Shown here: one piece after another, positions 1-4,601 of the stretch
Numbering within the stretch: the stretch's first letter is position 1
Layout of the letters: the number at the start of each line of letters is the position of its first letter
NCBI GenBank assembly: GCA_035528375.1
Contig: DATKYS010000089.1
Coordinates: forward strand, 1 to 6,937
Origin: a bacterium
GTDB lineage: Bacteria; RBG-13-66-14
Direction of reading: 5' to 3'
Length of the DNA stretch: 6,937 nt
Translations under genes and position numbers: made by a program
The notes under the pieces: model-generated
The model's input: only the letters and a program-made list of their open reading frames with translations
Databases searched by the model: none
What the model was told of the DNA's origin: nothing

Positions 1-24
1 GCCTTTAGATTCTTCCTTCATCAT
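1..24 (-). CDS. Possible start of a gene running off the left edge
   Basis: On the minus strand two ATG codons in tandem (22-24 and 19-21) are followed by open sequence to the window edge, reading MMKEESKG. An AGGG lies a few bases upstream, and a TAG in the same strand (25-27) directly precedes the first ATG. Only eight codons are visible, so the product cannot be judged. The position downstream of the nuclease-like gene on the same strand would make it part of that transcript. The call rests on start context alone. Confidence 0.22.
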
Positions 25-112
25 CTACCCTATATCTTTGAATTCTGCTTTCTGGATGAGTCCAACGATCGAAGTATAAATCAGATGGAGTTCTGTTTTC
101 GTGCCTCCTAGT

Positions 113-1030
113 TCACTCGAATTTCTCCAGGTGCCCCCACAGTTTCTTCTTGAAGTGTTCCAACGTGTACCGGCCATCTCCGTCAGGGGGGAACCGCTCC
201 ACGTTCGGCTCCATGCTGGGGGCGTTGACCTGCCACCAGCGGTCCATATCGCCGGCTCTTGGGAAACACAAGACACTCTGTGCGTCTCCCTCTGCCTGGA
301 GGTAGAACTCCCGCCAGTCTTCAGTAGGAACGACCGAGAGCCCGAACCAGAGGAAGCCCTTCATGCCCCCTGGGCGTATCAAGAAGCCATAAAACCACGA
401 ATTCGTAGTCGAACGTACAGGTCCAACATCGAAAGAGGAATACCGGAGCCTTATCTCGTCGCGAAGCCGTGCCAGGAAGCGGTGCAGTAGGCCGTAATCA
501 TTCTCCCAGGACCACTCTCCCCTCCCCCACAGACTCACGGCGTTTTTGACCTTTTCGGTGGTCAGTACCTCGACGCCGTGGACGTACTCCAGCAACTGCT
601 CGAAGAGTACTTTCGCCCGCGGCGTGGCTTGCGCCGGCCCCCCGGCGAAGTCCTCCCAGGTCTTGGTGGCTAAACCCTCCGCGTTGCACAGCCTGCGCAC
701 CTCATCGAGGCGGTACTCAGGCACAATGACCGCATGGAGCTCACCGGGCTCCGGGTTGGTGATGTCCGTGTGCTGCCCTTGGGTGAAGCCGGCGTGGAGC
801 TTCAACTCGACGATACGCCGCCCACCACTTTCAAACTCCAGCACCAGATCGTACCGGAGCCCCTCCCCCTGGACCTCCTCACGTACCCGGGTGCAGGGTC
901 CTTCATCCCCGAAGCCGAGCCATCCGACCAGCTCCTCGCGGAATTATGGTTCTTTGGATGCGTGAACGATGAGGGCTTGGACCAGGCGCTCGCCGGTGCG
1001 GCCATCTATGAGGTGGAGGAGGCTCATCAT
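113..1030 (-). pseudogene. PD-(D/E)XK nuclease-like protein, interrupted by in-frame TAA
   Basis: Reading from ATG at 1028-1030, the frame gives 28 residues (beginning MMSLLHLIDGRTGERLVQAL), then TAA at 944-946, then 276 more residues to TGA at 113-115. The two parts read as one protein: the PD-(D/E)XK core follows the stop, with Asp61 in LRYDLVLEFE and Glu75-x-Lys77 in RRIVELKLHAG, then Gln84/Gln86 after the lysine, the order seen in nuclease-fold families such as PDDEXK_4. The C-terminal half is rich in Trp, Phe and Tyr and is not recognised. Restarting after the stop is possible only at CTG or GTG (codons 62-63), which would drop Asp61, so a truncated product should be inactive. The role (defence, restriction, DNA processing) is inferred from fold and location only. 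The start is uncertain: the frame is open further upstream to 1180 and no convincing Shine-Dalgarno sequence is seen. A base-calling error at the stop is also possible. Confidence 0.6.
944..946 (-). other. In-frame TAA stop in the nuclease-like frame
   Basis: On the minus strand the context is CCA-TAA-TTC-CGC, between ...HASKEP and FREELVGWLGF. Both flanks are in the same frame and read as continuous protein. No upstream frameshift is needed to join them, so a single substitution would restore the gene. Confidence 0.75.
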
Positions 1031-1330
1031 CCAGGTGCCCCAACGATTACGTCTCCTGGACCTACATCGGGTACAGGGCTGCCAAGTTCTCAATTTAAGA
1101 TTATGGGGGCGAGGTATGTCAAGGAAGGTCACCGTGGGATTTTTTTTACGCAGAGAGGTAATTTCCTCTGCCAGCCACACCGCGCAGTCATCTTATTTAA
1201 CTAATAATAAATGAGATACAAAATTAAACATGGTAACCACTTGACATAAATTTGTTCTCGTGATATGATACCTAACGTTGATGATTGAGAGCCTAATTAC
1301 TCCTACTTGACGACGGGAAGGCGGTAGAAG
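1031..1330. promoter_or_regulatory. Divergent control region between nuclease-like gene and repressor
   Basis: This 300-base gap separates two divergently transcribed units. The part at about 1190-1300 is AT-rich and holds the strong plus-strand promoter annotated separately. On the minus strand a weaker candidate for the nuclease-like gene has TTGACA (1117-1122), an 18-base spacer and TTAAAT (1093-1098, four of six matches). A short hairpin (arms 1150-1155 and 1166-1171) lies next to a run of eight T at 1140-1147, but in an orientation that does not make a terminator. Repressor operators would be expected here, but I see no convincing repeated or palindromic operator pair. The minus frame stays open from 1180 into the nuclease-like gene, so part of this region could be coding if the true start lies upstream. 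Confidence 0.5.
1241..1269 (+). promoter_or_regulatory. Strong sigma70-type promoter for repressor-recombinase operon
   Basis: A perfect -35 TTGACA (1241-1246), a 17-base spacer, then TATGAT (1264-1269) with an extended -10 TGA just before it. Transcription would start near 1276, giving a leader of about 55 bases before the repressor ATG at 1331. The near-consensus quality suggests a promoter that needs control, presumably by the repressor itself. Confidence 0.8.
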
Positions 1331-2098
1331 ATGAGCAGCCTGGACATCTCCTCGCGAATTCGCCAGTGTAGGACACAGAAGGGCTGGACCCAGGGCGAGC
1401 TCGCGGAAAAACTCCTGGGTAGCGAGCTGAACGGCGTGGAAGGCGAAGAGCGGGATAACATGATTCGGTCCGTCCAATCGAAGGTCTCGGTGTGGGAGAG
1501 GGGTAAGTTCGAGCCGTCGCTGTCCAGTCTCGTAGAGCTCGCGGTCATCTTCGACGTGACCCTTGAATGGCTGGGCACGGGTAAGGAGAAAGACAGGAAC
1601 TGGACTAGAGGTATGCTCCCTCTACTCGAAGAGATCCCGCTCACTTTCCATTCCAAATACAATTTCAAAGAACACGTCGTAACCAACGAGATGCTGAATA
1701 AATCGCTGAAGGTCAGCGTGCCCCAGAAGCTCATAGACGACGGAGCTGATTACCTCGTCCAGGCGCTGGATAACACGATGTGCCGGGATGGAATCTACAA
1801 GGGGGACTACGTCGCCGTGCGCATGCTCCCTCTGTCTGGTGAAGAAGAAGATTTTATCGAGGCCGAGCCCGACGTTAACACCGGGAAAATCCTGCATGTA
1901 GCATTTTGGATGAGAGACGCTCACCCTCGGTGGGTACTAGGCAGGGCTTATCGTTCGACGGATTCAAGAGGCATCGACATCTACAAGAACGACGGCAGCT
2001 ACAACAACCCCGTGACGTACCCTTACGATACGCACCAATTCCACATCCTCGGGGAAGTCGTCGGGTGGATACATCTGGAAAAGCACAAGAAGGAATAA
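1331..2098 (+). CDS. Phage-type repressor, XRE HTH plus S24/LexA-like domain (dyad apparently lost)
   Basis: A 255-residue protein with the two-domain plan of CI-like repressors. The N-terminal HTH spans about residues 6-83 (IRQCRTQKGWTQGELAEKL, then SVWERGKFEPSLSSLVELA and DVTLEWLGTG). It carries an unusual acidic insert at about 31-46 between the first helices and the SKVSVWERG segment. The C-terminal half (about 138-250) resembles the S24/LexA fold: the stretch ALDNTMCRDGIYKGDYVAVR (145-164) matches the usual V-x-G-D-S-M...GD-x-v pattern, but the catalytic serine position is Thr149. Where the lysine is expected, the sequence reads PRWVLGRAYR (199-208), without lysine. Self-cleavage in an SOS response is therefore doubtful. 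The ATG follows a purine-rich GGAAGGCGG stretch. The gene heads the operon, 21 bases before the next start. It probably regulates its own promoter and the element's other genes. The target operators are not identified. Confidence 0.85.
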   Translation: MSSLDISSRIRQCRTQKGWTQGELAEKLLGSELNGVEGEERDNMIRSVQSKVSVWERGKFEPSLSSLVELAVIFDVTLEWLGTGKEKDRNWTRGMLPLLEEIPLTFHSKYNFKEHVVTNEMLNKSLKVSVPQKLIDDGADYLVQALDNTMCRDGIYKGDYVAVRMLPLSGEEEDFIEAEPDVNTGKILHVAFWMRDAHPRWVLGRAYRSTDSRGIDIYKNDGSYNNPVTYPYDTHQFHILGEVVGWIHLEKHKKE

Positions 2099-2119
2099 CC
2101 AAATCCCTCTAGGAGGAAG

Positions 2120-2371
2120 ATGACCGACCGGGACCCGGATACCGCCAGTACCCTACTCATTATTCCACGACGCTTGTATCTCAAGGAGGGCGCTGAGGGT
2201 GAACATACAGATTTTGAGCTGGAATTGTCTGAACCCATGCTCCGCGCACTGGCAGACCTAATCCAGCTCATCAACAACAACTCCCACCGCTTTCAGCACG
2301 GGGAATCCCCGGAGGAAGGCCCAAGAACACAGGAGGGGGAAGAAATTAAACACCAAGCCAGTTGTCCTTAA
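2120..2371 (+). CDS. Small acidic protein of unknown function
   Basis: An 83-residue protein lying 21 bases after the repressor and 24 before the recombinase. A full AGGAGGA Shine-Dalgarno sequence (2111-2117) supports the ATG at 2120, although the spacing is tight (three bases from AGGAGG). The N-terminal part reads TLLIIPRRLYLKEG, likely a beta-strand segment. About residues 37-52 (LSEPMLRALADLIQLI) form a plausible amphipathic helix. The last 25 residues are polar, rich in Glu, Gln and His, and probably disordered. There is no signal peptide, membrane segment or metal-binding motif. I do not recognise a family. Its place between repressor and integrase makes a recombination directionality factor, an accessory regulator or an antirepressor conceivable, but nothing in the sequence selects among these. 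Confidence 0.7.
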   Translation: MTDRDPDTASTLLIIPRRLYLKEGAEGEHTDFELELSEPMLRALADLIQLINNNSHRFQHGESPEEGPRTQEGEEIKHQASCP

Positions 2372-2395
2372 CCCCAAAAACGAAGGAGAGAAACG

Positions 2396-3961
2396 ATGGA
2401 AAAGAGAGCTGCTATCTATGCCAGGTCTTCAAACGATGAACACGATGTAAGCTGTGAGTCGCAGTTACGCATCCTGCCTGAGATGGCCGAGCGAGAAGGG
2501 TGCGCGGTAATCCTAGAAAAGGAGGAGCGAGGTGTAAGCCATTTCGACCAGCAGGAGCTCACAGCGCTGCTTGAAATCGCCCACACACAGAAGTCCTACG
2601 AGCATCTGTACGTCTATGACCCATCAAGACTGAGTAGACGCGTGAACACCTACTTCGAACTGCTGAGGGAATTCGATGTGTACGGAGTCAAGATCCATTT
2701 CAGCACGCTACCGGAAGTAGACGACGTTCCCACGAACAACCTCAACCGAAACCTCTACGGCGTTCTCAACCAGTTCCACAGCGATAACGCTGCTGCGGGG
2801 GCGAAGAGGGGCATGCGAGAGAATATCCTGAAAGGATGGCGCTCGGGAGGGCCTCCGCCCTACGGTTACAAGTTACGGCACGAGGTTCTTGGAAAAAACA
2901 AGAGGGGGAAAGAGGTTAAGAAGTCCAAGCTGGTTATCGAGGAGGATGAAGCCCAGATAGTGAGGGAGATATTCGGGCGCGTCAGCCAGCACGAAAGTTA
3001 CGCCTCCATCGCTCATGACCTTTCACTTCGAGGCATCCGACGCCGGCGCGGGAAAACTCAATGGGATGCGACTGCAGTCGGCTCTATCGTTAACAAAGCA
3101 GACGTTTACCTGGGGAACACTGTATGGAATAAAAGTGGTGTACGCCAGAAACGGCGAGGTCGGCACGATGCGTTCAAGCGCCCCGAAAGTGAGTGGGTAA
3201 TCAATGAGAATACCCACGAGCCCATTATCACCCAGGAGTTGGCCCTTCTCGTTGAAGAGGCAAAGCCGAGTAGGAAGCGCTACGGCCAACGCACGAACGT
3301 GGTGAATCCCCTCCAGGGACTGCTGAAGTGCGGCTACTGCGGTAGAGTGTTGCATCACTGGGGTAACAACAAGCTGGCCTGCGCTACCAACGCGCGGGGT
3401 GAGGGCTGCAGCTTACCTCGGACGACCATCGGTTACGTCTGCCAGAACGTCGCGGAGCTGATTCTACAGAACCTGAACACGCCGAAGAAGAAGGCGCGCA
3501 TCGTCCAGTACCTCCTGAGCCGCGGCAAGAAGGGTGCGGATGACCCGTACGCGGATGAATTCAAGAAGATTCTTAAAGAAATCAAGAGCCTTGAAGCCGC
3601 TCTCCGTGAGAGCAAGAGCCCCGATGACGCCGCGCGTCTGATGCGCGAAACCCTGAATCCGCTCTACGAGAAGCGGGACAAACTGGAAGGGGTTCGGCTT
3701 GAAAATGAGTCTCGGGACAAGGAGCTGGTGACGGAGGCGGAGGCGAGGAAAGCCGTTGAGGTTCTCTACGAATCCCTCTCCAGCTTCGAGCAGTTACCGA
3801 GGAAGGAGCTGGCTAAACTCTTCCGGTGCGTGATAAAGGAGATACTGATAACAGTATCTCCCGAGGATGACCATCGTTTCAGGCTGGAAATACAGTGGTT
3901 ACCCGAAACGAAGGGGGGTTTTATTGGTGGAGGCGGGGGGAATCGAACCCCCGTCCGATGA
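2396..3961 (+). CDS. Large serine recombinase (site-specific integrase)
   Basis: A 521-residue large serine recombinase that would insert and excise the element through a phosphoserine-DNA intermediate. The N-terminal resolvase domain (about 1-145) starts IYARSSNDE, with Arg10 and probable catalytic Ser12, and has the RLSR motif at 78-81. The recombinase domain follows (about 150-290, opening SGGPPPYGY). A zinc ribbon has Cys312, Cys315, Cys329 and Cys338. A charged coiled-coil runs through about 385-455, as in family members where it steers integration against excision. A good AAGGAG (2383-2388) sits seven bases before the ATG. The length is normal for the family. The last 11 residues (GGGGGNRTPVR) and the TGA are encoded by the antisense of the ssrA 3' end, so the natural C-terminus in the excised circular form may differ. 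It is third in the operon and faces ssrA head-on. Confidence 0.93.
   Translation: MEKRAAIYARSSNDEHDVSCESQLRILPEMAEREGCAVILEKEERGVSHFDQQELTALLEIAHTQKSYEHLYVYDPSRLSRRVNTYFELLREFDVYGVKIHFSTLPEVDDVPTNNLNRNLYGVLNQFHSDNAAAGAKRGMRENILKGWRSGGPPPYGYKLRHEVLGKNKRGKEVKKSKLVIEEDEAQIVREIFGRVSQHESYASIAHDLSLRGIRRRRGKTQWDATAVGSIVNKADVYLGNTVWNKSGVRQKRRGRHDAFKRPESEWVINENTHEPIITQELALLVEEAKPSRKRYGQRTNVVNPLQGLLKCGYCGRVLHHWGNNKLACATNARGEGCSLPRTTIGYVCQNVAELILQNLNTPKKKARIVQYLLSRGKKGADDPYADEFKKILKEIKSLEAALRESKSPDDAARLMRETLNPLYEKRDKLEGVRLENESRDKELVTEAEARKAVEVLYESLSSFEQLPRKELAKLFRCVIKEILITVSPEDDHRFRLEIQWLPETKGGFIGGGGGNRTPVR
3838..3861 (-). terminator. Perfect 10-bp hairpin, possible ssrA terminator
   Basis: An inverted repeat with arms GGAGATACTG (3838-3847) and CAGTATCTCC (3852-3861) around a four-base loop. 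It lies within the recombinase coding sequence, 64 bases beyond the ssrA 3' end. Read on the minus strand, the hairpin is followed by TTTATC, a short and imperfect U-tract, so it could stop ssrA transcription before it runs antisense through the recombinase. It could instead be an element-encoded protein binding site close to the attachment site, or a chance feature of coding sequence. The repeat is directly visible; its function is inferred. Confidence 0.4.
3925..3961. other. Candidate attachment site at the ssrA 3' end
   Basis: Element and chromosome meet near here. ssrA ends with its CCA at 3925-3927, and the recombinase frame continues through the acceptor and T-arm sequence to its TGA at 3959-3961. 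If integration used the ssrA 3' end, the crossover would lie inside or just beside this stretch, and the far end of the element would carry a partial copy. No such copy is present in the window, so the exact crossover bases cannot be set. Confidence 0.5.
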
Positions 3962-4182
3962 TGCCCTTGCGACAGCTCTACATGCTTAGCCGTGCTTGAC
4001 ATTCGCGACGGGCAGGGCGACGGCGACCTCAACCCGAAGCTAGCCCCTTCTTAATAGTCTCCCCCGGGGGAAGAGAGCCACCCCGGGCTCGACGCCCACC
4101 AGTTTCACGCCCACACCGCGGCCCGATGGGCCGAAGCCGCGGGGGACGGGCCTTACGTGCCTAGGTTATCCTAAAGGATAAC

Positions 4183-4212
4183 TTAAGCGGCCAACGCCAG
4201 ATCGTAATCGGC
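4183..4212 (-). other. tmRNA tag reading frame (ADYDLALAA)
   Basis: The frame GCC GAT TAC GAT CTG GCG TTG GCC GCT TAA encodes a nine-residue tag ending in ALAA, the usual protease recognition end; the alanine carried by tmRNA would precede it. GCC at 4210-4212 is chosen as the resume codon because it lies 12 bases after the 3' strand of the first pseudoknot (E. coli has 11), has A at -4, and encodes alanine. Resumption at ACA (4216-4218) or AAC (4213-4215) would give slightly longer tags and cannot be excluded. Confidence 0.75.
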
Positions 4213-4317
4213 GTTTGTGGTTTTGCCGCCTGTTTTACGAGGCCTGCGGCGACCTCGGCATGCAACCGGCGTTCGTGCTACCACCGTCGAACCCGAATCG
4301 CCCCCAGTGCGCAGACT

Positions 4318-4346
4318 AATATAGCCGCAATTTACCCCGGCGTCAA
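4318..4346 (-). promoter_or_regulatory. ssrA promoter (sigma70 type)
   Basis: On the minus strand: TTGACG (4341-4346), a 17-base spacer, and TATATT (4318-4323). Twelve bases then separate it from the mature 5' end at 4305, so the primary transcript would carry only a short leader for RNase P to remove. The strength suits an abundant stable RNA. Confidence 0.85.
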
Positions 4347-4382
4347 GCGCGGGCCTTTCCCGTGGCTGCGCAACCGTGCCCC

Positions 4383-4601
4383 TCAGTCCTCCTCACCTCC
4401 GTCCCGTCGGCCGACTATGCAGCGTCTCACCGCCGCCCAGGTCAAAAGCCCGACGAGCACGAACAGCAGGGCGTACTAGAGCCAGTCCAGCTCCTGCTGC
4501 AGGAAGACCGGCGCCCGTCCGTTGATAAGCGCAACGACGCCCTCCACGGCGAGCCAGAGGAGGGCAAGGCAGGCGATGACGACCCGGACGTACACCGTCA
4601 C
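4383..4601 (-). pseudogene. Small two-helix membrane protein, interrupted by in-frame TAG
   Basis: The start is GTG at 4599-4601, sharing two bases with the transporter's TGA, or more likely GTG at 4593-4595, which has AGAGGGTGA just upstream. The first part has one hydrophobic helix (VRVVIACLALLWLAVEGVVA) and ends FLQQELDWL at TAG 4476-4478. The same frame then continues for 30 codons with a second clear helix (YALLFVLVGLLTWAAV), a basic stretch RRCIVGRR and an acidic end GGEED, stopping at TGA 4383-4385. The whole would be about 70-72 residues forming a helical hairpin in the membrane. Either a 39-41-residue single-helix protein is made, or the gene carries a nonsense mutation (TGG to TAG would be one base), a readthrough codon or a sequencing error. 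The family is not recognised. Coupling to the transporter suggests a partner or accessory role. Its end lies 37 bases before the ssrA promoter. Confidence 0.55.

Larger units (their letters stand above)
1..3925. mobile_element. Integrated element next to ssrA (partial; left end outside window)
   Basis: This is an inferred span. A large serine recombinase lies directly against the 3' end of the tmRNA gene, preceded by a phage-type repressor and a small unknown gene on the same strand, with a divergent nuclease-like gene behind. Integrase and repressor beside a tRNA or tmRNA gene is the usual layout of a prophage remnant, genomic island or integrative element. The left segment also looks less GC-rich than the genes beyond ssrA, with a distinctly AT-rich control region at 1190-1300. 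No structural phage genes, conjugation genes or second copy of the ssrA 3' end can be seen, so the type and length of the element are unknown. Confidence 0.6.
3925..4305 (-). ncRNA. ssrA: tmRNA (transfer-messenger RNA)
   Basis: A one-piece tmRNA of 381 bases including an encoded CCA. It rescues stalled ribosomes by acting as an alanyl-tRNA and then as a short message for a degradation tag. The 5' end GGGGGCG pairs with CGCCTCC at the 3' end, with a G-U at the third pair, the alanine identity element. The conserved D-loop region GATTCGGGTTCGACGG, the CTAAGCATGTAGAGCTG stretch near the 3' side, and the T-arm GGGGGTTCGATTCCCCC are all present. A first pseudoknot can be drawn with GTCGCC and GGCGGC upstream of the tag. 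A 7-bp hairpin (GTTATCC/GGATAAC) follows the tag's stop codon. The gene appears intact despite the neighbouring element, and it overlaps the recombinase gene by 36 bases on opposite strands. Confidence 0.97.

Noticed and set aside
25-276. Minus-strand frame ending TELHLIYTSIVGLIQKAEFKDIG at TAG 25-27
   Set aside because: The tail looks protein-like, and an AGGAGG lies at 104-109, but no ATG, GTG or TTG follows it at a useful distance and the upstream part is an out-of-frame copy of the nuclease-like gene. It might be a remnant, but I cannot support it as a gene.
1150-1171. Hairpin (GCAGAG/CTCTGC) next to a run of eight T as an intrinsic terminator
   Set aside because: The T run precedes the hairpin on the plus strand and becomes an A run after it on the minus strand, so neither direction gives stem then U-tract.
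546-1204. Plus-strand frames at 546-965 and 734-1204
   Set aside because: They mirror the nuclease-like gene, whose minus-strand reading carries the conserved D...ExK core; the plus frames are low in recognisable structure and lack good start signals.
1231-1239. TGGTAACCA palindrome just upstream of the repressor promoter as an operator
   Set aside because: Four-base arms are too short to be persuasive and I find no second copy in the control region.
1-1330. A displaced copy of the ssrA 3' end marking the far boundary of the element
   Set aside because: I searched by eye for the T-loop and acceptor sequence (such as AATCGAACCC and its complement) and found it only at ssrA itself.
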